Source: Nematostella vectensis (taxonomy: Eukaryota; Cnidaria; Anthozoa; Actiniaria; Edwardsiidae). From it: a stretch of DNA of 62,000 nt. The DNA is taken from positions 2,107,501 through 2,169,500 of the forward strand of contig NC_064047.1 of the NCBI RefSeq assembly GCF_932526225.1. Reading direction: 5' to 3'. Positions within the stretch are counted from its first letter, which is position 1; the number at the start of each line of letters is the position of its first letter. Of the stretch, positions 23,101 through 34,311 are shown piece after piece. The notes beneath the pieces are model-generated. The model was not told where the DNA came from. It was given only the letters and a program-made list of their open reading frames with translations, and made no database searches. A program made the position numbers and the translations under genes.

Positions 23101-23421
23101 CCCGGGCATGCGACAAGTGCAGGGATCGGGGTTTATTTTTAAAAATGCTTGTACGGACCGTTGCATTTCTTTATCCAAAAAGTTAAATGGCATCCGATGA
23201 CTAGATAATAATTTTATTTGCTCTATCCCCCTTCACTTCTCCATTAAAAATAAAACATTTTGCCCTCTGACGATAACTTGCAGAATTTTCTGTTGTTCCG
23301 GGTAAAAATTCAAATTCTTGTGGTAGTTATATGACATCTTTCGATATTTGAGCGGGAAAACACTTCTTTTTCCCGCCTAGACAAAATTAGCCCTGATCCC
23401 TGCTCTTGTCGCATGCCCGGG
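23101..23421. mobile_element. MITE with CCCGGGCATGCGACAAG ends, 321 bp
   Basis: Terminal inverted repeats of about 27 bp with two mismatches (23101-23127 and 23395-23421). No coding capacity. A clear target duplication was not seen. Confidence 0.65.
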
Positions 23422-24165
23422 CATGTGTCGGCGGTGCGATAAGTTCAAAGACAAAGTGAGCTGTCACTCATCAATCATGTCTCATACCAACATCACAACA
23501 TTGGCCGTAACTAGGCAGGTTTTCGAGCAATGGAATCAAGCGTTGCTCCACTCCCTTCCTATTTTATATAGAACCTAAATACGAAGTTAGGTTCGGAGAG
23601 GGCTCGGGCTAGTCACGAACACTCAAGAGGCTATGGTTACTCAGTACTGTTCAAATGTTTCGAGAGTTGAAAACAACGATCGCGTGGGTTTTTAGACAAG
23701 AGAAATAGAGAAAGGATTTCGCTGAATCGGGAGGCAGGGGACATTTAGCACAAAGGTTAGAGATATTTTATTCGCTGAATACAATATTCAATACAAATTT
23801 GGAATGCATTTTTGGTTATTTTATTAAGAAATCGCTGACAAAGTATCCTAATTCCCGTGGGCAGTGCCTAAATTATCGCCCTATTTGCGGGATTTACAAT
23901 TAAGTAATGTCGAAGCAGCATTTGTTGGGCTTTCCATTCCGCTTTCAAAAGTCCCCGGCGGTTTGGGTGCACATAACATGCCATATCAAGAAAATTTAGC
24001 CAAAACTTGTCGTATTTCCCAGCCGCGGTCACTTCCATATAAGGAAACTAATATATTCCTTATTTGGAAACCCTGCATGATTCTTGACATTTTTAAGGCT
24101 GCCGTACCGCAGGTGCTTCGCAAACTATAAATTATATTCAAAAGAGAAAAACAGGGACTGTGACC
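23422..24165. other. Intron sequence, no gene seen
   Basis: Short frames near 23864-24267 on both strands show no recognisable domain. Confidence 0.3.
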
Positions 24166-24176
24166 ATCTTTAGTCA

Positions 24177-24588
24177 TAAATGTGGACTTTAAAAGCACAC
24201 TAGCATACACACATTGGCACCAGTCGGGCCAAGACGGGACGTGCAGTCCGTGCAGTTCGGCAACCATGGACAGCTGTTTCGTCTTTATTAGGACTCGTCA
24301 GCATGGCATAGCCGGTTTGCCTCAGTTAAACTTCATCGGCAAAAAAAAGCTGCAGGGCGACTTCGACTCGAACGAAGTGCTTTAAACCACAGCTTAGATC
24401 CATGTGGGATCTAGAGCTGCGACCGGGCTAGCGTGATGCCAATTGTGCGGATCACGCATGCGACCTTTGCTAGTCTAAAACTCCGTCGGATAGCCAAACT
24501 ATCCTTGCGGTAATAGACTGTGCTAGCGTCCCGTCTTGGCCCGACTGGTGCCAATATGTGTATGCTAGTGTGCTTTTAAAGTCCACAT
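24177..24588. mobile_element. MITE with about 55-bp terminal inverted repeats and 9-11-bp target duplication
   Basis: The ends read ATGTGGACTTTAAAAGCACA... on the left and its complement on the right, continuing for about 55 bp with few mismatches. Flanks share ATCTTTAGTCA (24166-24176 and 24587-24597); 9 to 11 bp of it is duplication, depending on where the element is taken to end. A 9-bp duplication would fit Mutator-like elements. Confidence 0.7.
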
Positions 24589-24988
24589 CTTTAGTCAATG
24601 GAGAAAGCCTCTGAAAAGCAACTAAAAATGCTCAGTACCAGACCCCTAAAACGACAACGTTTTCTTCATATGATGGCAAAATGAAGTTGGGTGTATGTCG
24701 AGAGAGTCATTACTGACGTCTATCGAAAAATTTTCCAAGAGAAATTAACTTTTTGTAGAATAGTTAAACGATGATAAAGAAGGACCTGTGGATTTTCTTA
24801 ATTTTTCGCAATAAACACGACAAAGTCGTTTCAAGGGTTCGCCGTGTAAGGTTGAAGTCATCGGAGTTTGGTGACAGTGCGTATTCAAGAGGCAGTGGGA
24901 CAAAGAAAACTGAATTACACACAACTAATGTACGTGTCCCCGGCTGGTAGAATTTGGCACGGCCTCATGAGCCTGGGCTACCTGTGGA

Positions 24989-25140
24989 TGCAACCCTGGA
25001 AATGCAAGAGGAACAAATAATATGTAGAAGTTTTGCCGTGAGTTGAATTTGCAAAACATAGCTGCAGCGAAATATATACTATATACTTTCTATGTGTTCG
25101 GCATATATTTTCCTCGACTTCTCGCTTCATGGTTGTTAAA
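24989..25140. repeat. Paralogous intron segment, matches 44420-44570
   Basis: Homology to copy 2 resumes here and stops at GTTGTTAA. In copy 2 the same point continues directly into sequence equivalent to 28262, so 25141-28261 is extra DNA in copy 1. Confidence 0.8.
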
Positions 25141-25749
25141 AGGAGGAGCGTCACGGTAGCTCCCAAGACGGGAAGCCTGTGTACTATTTTTCAAAATAGC
25201 CAATCAGAGATGTCCATTATACGATAGTATCGTGTAACAAAGATTGCAAGAGAATCGCGCTAGTTAATCGTACTGTTTGTTTTGACTCAAACCCCCTGAA
25301 AAATCTCTTATTTCTTGATGAAATAAGCGTCTATATGTTTTCAGCGCTTGAAGAGGTCCCTGGAGGCCGTATCGAAGACTCTAAGGCAATGCTGTGGTTC
25401 GTATTCGATGTTTATTTCGTTGTCAATTCCAGAGTTACGCTTCGGAGCTTCGCGTGGCTGAATTACACTTCCCTCTACTAACAAAATATTCTATTTGCCG
25501 GTTATTCTTCCAAGGTGATGACTGTGACTGTGACTAGTAATAAACAGAGACCACAAATAGCAAAAATATCCGAGATAAAGAGGAGATAAGAAAGAGATAG
25601 AAAAAAGCAATACTCGAACGGAGAGAAAGACATTATTAAGAATATATTACTACCATCACTTATATATTATACATATACTATCTATGTATAAAATTAACAT
25701 AAAAATAGGGCGCGAAATTTTAATGGCTGTTATGATGAAATTGAATAGT

Positions 25750-26600
25750 TTAGCTGTTGCATAACAAGGCTTTGTTCCTGTGGCGGCACGAAGACACTAG
25801 CTCGTTACGCTTGTTTAAAGTTGATAGCTTGGGTTGGCGGATAATGATAAGTTTTTCTTTGAGGCAGAGATTACATCTTTTGCTAGAGCTGTTGTAGGCG
25901 GAGTGAGATGACAGGATTTTCCATGAAATAAAGTGTTCTATGTCGTTGTCTTTAAGGCTCCACATGTACTTGCTTAGTTCGGTCGAGTTTCTGTGTTTAG
26001 CGTGTCGGAATGAGGCGGTGTGGTTTCTATATCTTGTCTTGAATTCGTTCTCGGTTAGTACTACGTAGTTTTCGGAGGTGTTGTTGTCCTTTCTTGTTAC
26101 AGTAGCTTGGTAGATAACAGATGATTGGAGGCAGTTTCCGTCAAGGGGGCACGCTTTCTTTTGTCTGCAGTTGCATGTTTTGTTATTGGTGGCGGGGGAG
26201 GTAGGGGCGTCTTCGGTTGTTATTGATGAGGCGATTATGCGTTTGTTGTGGCTGTCAATTATCTGCTTGGTGTTGCTCATGCAGCTATAACTGATTTTGA
26301 TTGTGTTCCGGTTGAAGATTTTTCTGAGTTTGTGGTCTTTAGGGAAGTGCTTGTCTATGAGTGAGAGGAATCTGTGGCCGATGTTGGTGCTTGTGTTCTT
26401 GCTAAAAGGGGGTTGTACCAGATGATGTTGTTGCGCTGGCGGTTCTTGCGTTTGTTTGTGGTGTTTGGTTCGTAGTGTAGCGTGTAGTTATATCCACTTT
26501 CGTCGAGTGCTTTCTGGTATGGCAGGGCGGCTTGGTCGAAGGTTTCTTTGTCTGATGATAGTGTAGATAAGCGTTTGTTGATACTGGCACTTACCTACCA
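25750..26600 (-). pseudogene. 3' end of Penelope-like retroelement with GIY-YIG-type endonuclease region
   Basis: The minus-strand frame 26280-25750 (176 codons) carries a cysteine pair region (CNCRQKKACPLDGNC), then an endonuclease-like stretch (FKTRYRNHTASFRH, ELSKYMWSLKDN) and a late CNLCLKEK motif. These are characteristic of the C-terminal GIY-YIG module of Penelope-like elements in cnidarians, recognised from memory of the family. The expected Y-I-G tripeptide reads Y-V-V, so the nuclease is probably inactive. Reverse-transcriptase C-terminal sequence lies upstream to about 26600 in other frames. Everything 5' of that is gone. It sits in DNA specific to gene copy 1. Confidence 0.6.
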
Positions 26601-26619
26601 TCACAAAGAATACCCCTGC

Positions 26620-26711
26620 CAGTATCAACAAACTCGCAAATGCGAAGTACAAACTCGCAAAAGCAAAGTACAAACTCGCAAACGCAAAGTACAAACTCGC
26701 AAATGCAAAGT
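26620..26711. repeat. 21-bp tandem repeat, about four units
   Basis: Unit TACAAACTCGCAAATGCAAAG with small variants, directly abutting the 5' break of the Penelope-like remnant. Confidence 0.85.
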
Positions 26712-26714
26712 ACT

Positions 26715-27265
26715 AAAATCAGTGAGAATTTCAGGCAATTCTACTTTTGGCAATTTTTTGTTGACGAAAAAAAGGTTATTTCCAAATTTTAACTTGTTAT
26801 TTTGACTTTGAATTAGAAAAATTCCTATGCTTTTTCTATATTGTTAATTTTCATTTTAAAATTGATATTTTCTACCTTTATTCAATTGAAAATTATAAAT
26901 TTAAAAGAACTTCCATTTCACATTTGGTATAGCCATTTTGAATATACCTACCATTATTTGATATTTCTGTTCACTTCATCAACAGAAAATAAGTCAGGGC
27001 GAATTTCCGGCAATTCTACTTTTGGCATTTAATTAATTTTTTCGTTGACGAAAAAAAGGTTATTTCTAAATATAAACTTGTCATTTTCACTTTGAAATAG
27101 AAAAATCCCTATGCTTTTTTAGGAAATATTGTCAATTTTTATTTTAAAATTGATATTTCCTGCCTCTTCCATTTCACATTTGGATGCAGCCATTTTGAAT
27201 ATTCCTATACCATTTTATTATACGACATTTCTGATTATTTTCATCAACAGTAAATTAGTAATTAA
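26715..27265. repeat. Tandem duplication of about 280 bp, diverged
   Basis: Two copies (about 26715-26990 and 26993-27265) share CAATTCTACTTTTGGCA, GACGAAAAAAAGGTTATTTC and TATGCTTTTT in the same order. AT-rich and non-coding. Confidence 0.75.
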
Positions 27266-27486
27266 ATCAATTTCTGGCAATTCAACAAACAAGGTTTATT
27301 TATTTCAAGCTTCTATTCATCTTCTGCAATCACAGGCGGGCTACTTAGTATAACCATCACCCTTTGCGGTGTACTGATTCCCGCCTTTTTTCTTGAAAAA
27401 AAAATAAATAAAAATGGCGGAATACTTGAACGAGAATCAAGAAGCGATAGAAAACCTGGTTAAACAAGATAAGTGACTTCTGGAAA

Positions 27487-27623
27487 TGTTTCAGTCAGTA
27501 ATTGCTTATTTATATAATAAGCAATTACTGACTGTAACATTTCGTAAGACTTTCTTTTAAGTCTTAAAAGACTTAGTCTTACGAAGAAATAAGCAATTAC
27601 TGACTGAAACATTTCCAGAAGTT
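27487..27623. repeat. Nested foldback, about 137 bp
   Basis: One motif (CAGTCAGTAATTGCTTATT) appears once forward and twice inverted. A separate palindrome, CGTAAGACT ... AGTCTTACG, lies between the two inverted copies. The outer ends (GACTTCTGGAAATGTTTC) are also inverted. Two alternative cruciforms are possible. Confidence 0.65.
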
Positions 27624-28494
27624 AGTCGACCTCATGTCCTACCACCGGGAAAGACTTGTAGAATACACGAGTTTACAGCCGTGGATTATTAGGGGAAGAC
27701 ATGCGAATACGAACAAAAGGGGGGTTACCAAAGGGGGTAATGAAGACAAGCGAATATGCGCGTAATACATGGGGAATATTCCAGATCTTACACTGTAGAA
27801 TATTCGAGTAGACGCGGAGTCGACTTCATGTCTTACCATCGGGGAAGACTTGTGTAAAACACGAATTTACACCCGTGGATTATTTGAGGTAGACACTTAG
27901 TATGCACCTTGTCTTCCATGTGGTGTAAATGAGATGCATACTCGCATCTTCCGCGTGTCTTCACACGGTGTATATTAGGGCATTACTTGTTGTAATGTAT
28001 AGTCTTGAGTATATTCGGAGAATACTTAGGAAAGACACGGGAATGTTTACCCCTAGGGGGAAGACGCAAGGAAGACAGAGGAAGATTTCGAATCTTACTT
28101 AAATCTGCCCTCGGGAGTATATCTGGGATTACTCGACTTTTTTCGGATGGGCAGTAAAACAAAGAGAATTTCGAAGAAATCAACGGCATTTTTCTCCCTT
28201 CTCAGAGATCGATCCGGGCTATCCGTTTCGGAAGGCTTGAGAAGGCATGACGCTCCTTCTTTAACCCTGTTAACCTAGAGTTTTAGCTACGGGTTATAGT
28301 ACTTATCAGTGACTAAAACAAAGAATAGTTTTGAGTTTGAGTGATCACGTGGAATAAACCAACATCTTTCCCGATGACATCAATCTTTATTTGTCAATGA
28401 TCCTTATCCTGAAGCACGCATTGCTTTGGTCACTTCTTTGTTTCGTTATGTTCTTGTTCGCCCCATGACAGGTTCTCCAATAGGGTTCTGGATT
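27624..28494. other. Diverged repeat pair and unassigned sequence
   Basis: About 27629-27700 and 27825-27900 are diverged copies (shared GAAGACTTGT and CCGTGGATTATT). Homology to copy 2 resumes briefly at 28262-28331 (matches 44571-44640), then copy-1-specific sequence follows to about 28990. Confidence 0.5.
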
Positions 28495-28705
28495 CCGGAT
28501 CCTAGTGTGTGGATTCCGGATTCCATGTGGGTTTTTTCTCGTGGATTCCGGATTCCAGCAGCATGGATTCCGGATTCCATATCTTATTTTTTCATGGATT
28601 CCGTATTCCATATCTTATTTTTTCATGGATTCCGGATTCCATATCTTATTTTTTCATGGATTCCGGATCCCATATCTCATTTTTTCATGGATTCCGGATT
28701 CCGGA
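28495..28705. repeat. 31-bp tandem repeat, about six units
   Basis: Unit built of ATGGATTCCGGATTCC followed by ATATCTTATTTTTTC. It gives periodic open frames in several phases that are not genes. Absent from copy 2. Confidence 0.85.
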
Positions 28706-28989
28706 TTACCTGTCATGGGGCGATCTTGTCTTCCTAAATACTGGCTTTCTTCAGCGGCGAAAACAAGATGAAACACGCACATCGAGTGTCGGTAGTGAAT
28801 AATTATGCGTATTATAGTCCTCCAATCAAATCGCTCGAAGACAATGGCGCTATTTCAAAACAACAACAATCGCTTTGGTTGCCAGTGGGGCTTTAACTTC
28901 AAGCTAAAGACAAATGCAATTATTTTCCAATTGTAACGGCTTTCAGTTATCCGTTCATAAAATGTTATCGATTGATTTCAACAGTTAAA

Positions 28990-30122
28990 TACTTTAGCCC
29001 GTGCTGTACCTAGTTGATCTGCCATAGAATATCGAATTACTGTAAGAACTAATTACCAACTAGAAGAACGTGAGATAACTGTGACATTGAGGAATCAAGA
29101 CTAGAAGCCTTTCTAGAGACCCGCCAACCTTGGCGAATGAAACCTTTCTGTTTGTTATAACTAGTACTCAATAGTAACAGAACTCTACCGGAATTGTTAC
29201 TAATTTAGACATGTAATTTAGTGCCTTTGATTATCGTAACACGCATTGTAACAATAGCTTAGTAACTGTTCCCATTTTATTATCATTGATTTCAGTTTGA
29301 CCATACGTACGAGATTGTAAAAATATAGAAACTAAAAACCGTATGCGTACTTACACGCTTGTTCAAAAAGGCTTTCGATCACGAGAATTACACCAATACT
29401 TCATTGTGGGTATTTTTGTATACAAGCCAATACACTGATAAGCTAACGATGGCCGGTGGTCTCAACTGGTGAGAAGAAATTGCTTAAAATAATAGGGGAA
29501 GCAATGAATAATTTGAAATTTTGAAAGTCTCGCAAAAATTTCGAAAAGTCTCGAAATCTCGGACGTTTTTTTACGCATGTGTCGAAGTCTCGATTTTTCC
29601 CCAAAAAATTTTTGGCGTCTCAGAGCCTCGCTTTTTTACCACGGTTTTGGTGTCTCGGATTTTTAAACGCGGTCTGTTTTATGTTGTTACCATGCTACGG
29701 GTTTCCCCTTCTTTTTCGTAGTGTAGCAAGAATGTATTGTAACTCTACCTTTTTTCGACTAATGTTTATGACATACCTCAAGCAAGTTATCCAAAAACAA
29801 GCTCGGAAAAAAAGCCCGGGCTTGGTTGTTAAGAGACCGGAAAAGCTCGGATTCCGAAATTTGACAGAAGGTCTCGGGCTTGGATTCTGAAACTCGGGTC
29901 TAGGCGCCTCGGCAAGTCTCGTATTTACCCATCGCTACCCCTAACTATCAATACCCCTCTTTATTATTATTAAGTCATAAATGAACTTTGTACACTCTAT
30001 CCATGCCACTGTAACTTATTTGTAACCAGAAGAAGACAGGTACTGAACAACCGAAATATTGTTCTATAAAAAAACAACATTTGTTAGCGTCTGCTTCTTT
30101 TCAATGTCTTATTATTTTTTAG
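28990..30122. repeat. Paralogous intron segment containing the unoccupied Polinton site
   Basis: Matches 44650-44858 joined directly to 58144-59043 in copy 2, with the Polinton-like element removed. It contains the CTCGG/TCTCG-rich stretch (29520-29930) found again at 58430-58850. It ends in a pyrimidine-rich splice acceptor before the fibrinogen-like exon. Confidence 0.9.
29210..29215. other. Empty target site for the Polinton-like element (CATGTA)
   Basis: Here TTTAGACATGTAATTTAG is continuous. In copy 2 the CATGTA is duplicated at 44859-44864 and 58138-58143 around the insert. Confidence 0.9.
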
Positions 30123-30727
30123 GCACGTGTCGTGACATTAAACTCAGGCACCCGCCAGCCCCCAGCGGATATTACGTCATCGACCCCTCAGGTGATCTTG
30201 GAGAGCCACCTTTTCCCGTATTTTGTGACATGATGTCACACAACGGTATTGGCGTGACCGTGGTTGGTCATGATAGCGAGGGACGAACCCACGTCAATGG
30301 TTATAAAGGTGCTGGGTCATACTCGCGTGACATCACGTACGACTTCACAAGTGTCACACAGTTAAAAGAATTGACAACTAGGTCGAGCTACTGCGGACAG
30401 TTCATCAAATACGAGTGCAAAAACTCAGCTTTGTATTTTTACCCATGGAGCACTTGGTGCAATTGGTGGGTGTCACGTGACGGCCAAAAGATGACGTCAT
30501 GGGGTGGTGCTCCGACTGGCAGCAACAAGTGCGCATGCGGGATGACGGGCACGTGCGCCAATCCCGCCTATCGATGCAACTGCTCGAGTAATGATGACAC
30601 ATGGCGAGAAGATAGTGGCTTACTCACCGATAAGGACACACTGCCTGTCATTCAGCTGAGGGCAGGGGATACTGATGGAAGTACGGAGGATGGGTACCTC
30701 ACTTTAGGCAAGCTAATGTGTTACTAA
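30123..30727 (+). CDS. Fibrinogen-like (contactin-associated-protein type) last exon, gene copy 1 (partial)
   Basis: About 200 codons after a splice acceptor (TTTTTTAG|GC). It begins C-R-D-I-K and reads as a fibrinogen-like extracellular domain of the kind in contactin-associated/neurexin-IV-like proteins. Visible signatures are PSGYYVIDPSG, PFPVFCDM, GVTVVGHDSE, RTHVNGY, a W-rich centre (WCNWWVSRDG), CACGMTGTC and CNCSSNDDTWREDSG, ending GKLMCY. Cysteine spacing is complete and no stop interrupts it. Probable role: secreted or surface adhesion/recognition protein together with the PAN exon. The exon starts in phase 1. The stop codon (TAA) lies inside the first unit of the 43-bp minisatellite, so the 3'UTR would consist largely of that array. 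Paralogue: 59044-59648, highly similar. Confidence 0.85.
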
Positions 30728-32531
30728 ACATAATATGTACCGTACACTTGGAGACCTGATGTGTTACTGAACATAATCTGTACTGTACACTACGGTACAC
30801 TTGCCGAACGGATGTGTTACTGAACATAATCTGCACCGTACAATTGGAGAACTGATGTGTTAATAAACATAATTGTCCCATACACTTTGAGAACAGATGT
30901 GTTACTGAACACAATCTGTACCGTACGCTACCGTACACTTGGCGAACTGATGTGTTACTGAACATAATCTGTACAGCACACTTGGAGAACTGATGTGTTA
31001 CTGAACATAATCTGTACCGTACACTTGGCGAACTGATGTGTTACTGAACATAATATGTATCGTACACTTGCCGAACTGATGTGTTAATGAATATTATCTG
31101 CACCGTACACTTGGAAAAAAGATGTGTTAATAAACATAATTGTACCATACACTTTGAGAACAGATGTGTTACTGAACACAATCTGTACCGTACGCTACCG
31201 TACACTTGGCGAACTGATGTGTTACTGAACATAATCTGTATCGTACACTTGGCGAACTGATGTGTATCTGAGCATAATCTGTACAGTACACTTGGAGAAC
31301 TGATGTGTTACTTAACATAATCTGTACTGTACACTTGGCGAACAGATGTGTTACTGAACACAATCTGTACCGTACACTTGGCGAACTGATGTGTTACTGA
31401 ACATAATCTGTATCGTACACTTAGAGAACTGATGTGTTACTGAACACAATCTGTACTGTACACTACGGTACACTTGCCGAACTAATGTGTCAATGAACAT
31501 AATCTTCACCGTACACTTGGAAAAAAGATGTGTTAATAAACATAATTGTACCTTACACTTGGCGAACTGATGTGTTACTAAACATAATCTGTACTGTACA
31601 CTTGGAGAACTGATGTGTTACTGAACATAATCTGTACCGTACACTTGGCGAACTGATGTGTAAGTGAACATAATTGTACCATACACTTGGAGAACAGATG
31701 TGTTACTGAACACAATCTGTACCTACGCTACCGTACACTTGGCGAACTGATGTGTTACTAAACATAATCTGTACTGTACACTTGGCGAACTGATGTGTTA
31801 CTGAACATAATCTGTACTGTACACTTGGCGAACTGATGTGTTACTGAACATAATCTGTACCGTACACTTGGAGAACTGATGTGTTACTGAATATAATCTG
31901 TACTGTACACTTGGAGAACTGATGTGTTACTGAATATAATCTGTACTGTACACTTGGCGAACTGATGTGTTACTGAACATAATCTGTACTGTACACTTGG
32001 CGAACTGATGTGTTACTGAACATAATCTGTACTGTACACTTGAAGAACTGATGTGTTACTGAACACAATCTGTACTGTACACTTGGCGAAATGATGTGTT
32101 ACTGAACACAATCTGTACTGTACACTTGGCGAACTGATGTGTTACTGAACATAATCTGTATTGTACACTTGGCGAACTGATGTGTTACTGAACATAATCT
32201 GTACTGTACACTCGGCGAACTGATGTGTTACTGAACATAATCTGTACCGCACACTTGGCGAACTGATGTGTTACTGAACACAATCTGTACCGTACACTTG
32301 GCGAACTGATGTGTTACTGAACATAATCTGTACTGTACACTTGGAGAACAGATGTGTTACTGAACACAATCTGTACTTTACACTTGGCGAACTGATGTGT
32401 TACTGAACATAATCTGTACTGTACACTTGGCGAACTGATGTGTTACTGAACATAATCTGTATCGTACACTTGGCGAACTGATGTGTTACTGAACACAATC
32501 TGTACTGTGCACTTGGAGAACTGATGTGTTA
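30695..32531. repeat. 43-bp minisatellite array 1, about 42 units
   Basis: Consensus unit begins GAACTGATGTGTTACTGAAC and ends GTACACTTGGC. Variants differ at GGCG/GGAG and CATAAT/CACAAT, and some units are about 10 bp longer (extra GTACGCTACC). The first unit is the 3' end of the exon itself: codons for T-L-G-K-L-M-C-Y, the stop and the first 3' bases align with the unit. Confidence 0.95.
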
Positions 32532-33312
32532 TTATAAGTTATAAATAGCATGATCAACGAGGAAACTCGCAACTACGATTAATATTAGATTAGATGAGTA
32601 AACACGGTTAAATGGATTATGGCATTGCATAAGCTTTGTTCTTTTTACCACTCTAGAGAACACCAAATTTGAGCGAACAATTCTCAAATCAAACATAGTT
32701 GATTTACACAGTTGATCTACATATCTACAGTTTATTTGTGCCTTACTCTCCCCTGCTTGCTTTACACATGAGCAATAGAAGCGATTTGGCGAGCTTGTTC
32801 ACAAGGGCAATAGAACACAGACTGGGATTTAAAATGGCTATGTGTCGTACGTGCCGCAGGGGCACGATAGCCGGTTTAATGAATATAAACAATACACTTT
32901 TACAAGTGACTTTAACATGTTGCCCAACGAAGGTGAGGGCACCCTATCGCCAAAGCCTGCTTGAAAAGAAGGCCGCCCCACACCTACAAATAAGAGTCAA
33001 TTGCTCATATGACAGGGCAAATTAAGATGGAAAACCGACCAAAATGATGTAAAATGGGACACCAAAGTTTTAAATTAAAATCAGCACCACCAGTAACTGT
33101 TCCCTTGGTAATACCGCTCCTGCAAGTATATACCTTTAGGAGAGAAGACAACTAAAGAATGTCCCCATAAACATGGCATTATTGCTCCTGTAAAAATAAA
33201 AACCTGTTGTAAAAAGGACTCAATAGGCAACCAACTTCTACGAACAAAGGGGAGTCACTGCACCTGCAAGTGATCCCTATACACTCCTAGGGGAGCGGCT
33301 ATATGCAGCTAG
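32532..33312. other. Downstream flank of gene copy 1, no gene seen
   Basis: A plus-strand frame of 108 codons at 32699 has no recognisable domain. Nothing else supported. Confidence 0.35.
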
Positions 33313-34311
33313 TCAAACATGGAACTCTCTAATATATTTCTTAAACGCTTCGGATTTCCGGCGTATTGTAATAGGTAGGTGTGAGTCCAAAGATTGACCG
33401 ATTTTATTATATCCCCATAGCATTTGAATGATAAAATTGCATTTTGTAGGGTCAGCAAAACCGGCTAGTCTGTGGTAATATCTTAAAGCGGAAACATATG
33501 TCGATACAGTTGAAGCTGCATAACCTTGCTTGAAAAAAAAGGCTATAAACAAGGCAAGGCTAGTTAGTTGGAAGCTTAATAGGCCCCACGCCAAAGAGAT
33601 AGTTGTTGAATAGACTATAACTATAATGCCGCCAAGCACGCCTGTAAGTAGGCTAAGATGAGCTTTGTAAACTGGAGGCAAGCATATTTCTAACTACCTG
33701 TGCCAGTTCTGAGGTAACCGAGGTGGAATTGGTGTTGGGTAAGAGTCTACAGTTGCTGGAGCCAAGCTACGGAAGCGCTGAATCTGCAGAAGAGATAAAG
33801 CATCCGCAAGTTCATTGTGGATTCCTGGCACATGCCAAGCCTTGAACAGAATGTTATAGTGAAGGCAGGCAGACACTAATTTCCGTACAAAATAGGATAT
33901 AGGATTTTGCCTTGTTATTAACAGGGCGTGGTTTCTGCAGTTGGGGCGAGGGGTGGCAACGGAGCCAAAGCTCCCAGTGTGTGTTATCCTGGGCATGCTG
34001 GGCTGGGTTAGCCTGTCTCAAATAACGAAAGTTCTCATCATAAAACTTCCAATCTGCCCCTCTGGTAGCCAAATTATGTATGGTATTACTGTATTTCATA
34101 AGGGCTGGAGCCTCATGTGGATACTTTGCTACTTAGCTACAAATAACCTAAAGGCTGCTGACCATTCTTCGATTGACCGAATGGCCTTCAGTTTGCTGTG
34201 CTGCTCAAAAGTTAGAACAGGGGTCCCCCCAGAATCCTGAAATTCAGAAATATTCAGTTGGTAATGGTCAGAGTAATTGACTCTAGAATTGATTAACCTA
34301 TTCGCTCCCAT
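33313..34311 (-). pseudogene. Tyrosine-recombinase retroelement (DIRS/Ngaro type) remnant
   Basis: Minus strand, 5' to 3': a gag-like stretch at about 34311-34010 (AIRSIEEWSAAFRLF, ADWKFYDENFRYLRQ), then the end of an RNase H domain (HVPGIHNELADALS, about 33840). At 33600-33400 an N-terminal core-binding region of a tyrosine recombinase follows (AASTVSTYVSALRYYHRLAG). This order is that of DIRS/Ngaro-like elements, but the reverse transcriptase between gag and RNase H is missing, the recombinase lacks its catalytic half, and stops and shifts separate the parts. It is an internally deleted relic. A Crypton is less likely because RNase H sequence is present. Confidence 0.65.

Noticed and set aside
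28426-28802. Overlapping plus-strand frames of 88-103 codons
   Set aside because: Three phases of the same 31-bp tandem repeat.
30699-31363. Minus-strand frames rich in Cys and Ser over the 43-bp array
   Set aside because: Periodic translation of a non-coding minisatellite; 43 is not a multiple of three, so frames break after a few units.
30695-32531. CRISPR-like array
   Set aside because: The repeat units are contiguous, without unique spacers, and the setting is an animal genome; it is a minisatellite.
33313-33681. Crypton (DNA transposon with tyrosine recombinase)
   Set aside because: RNase H-like sequence directly upstream on the same strand points to a DIRS/Ngaro retroelement instead.
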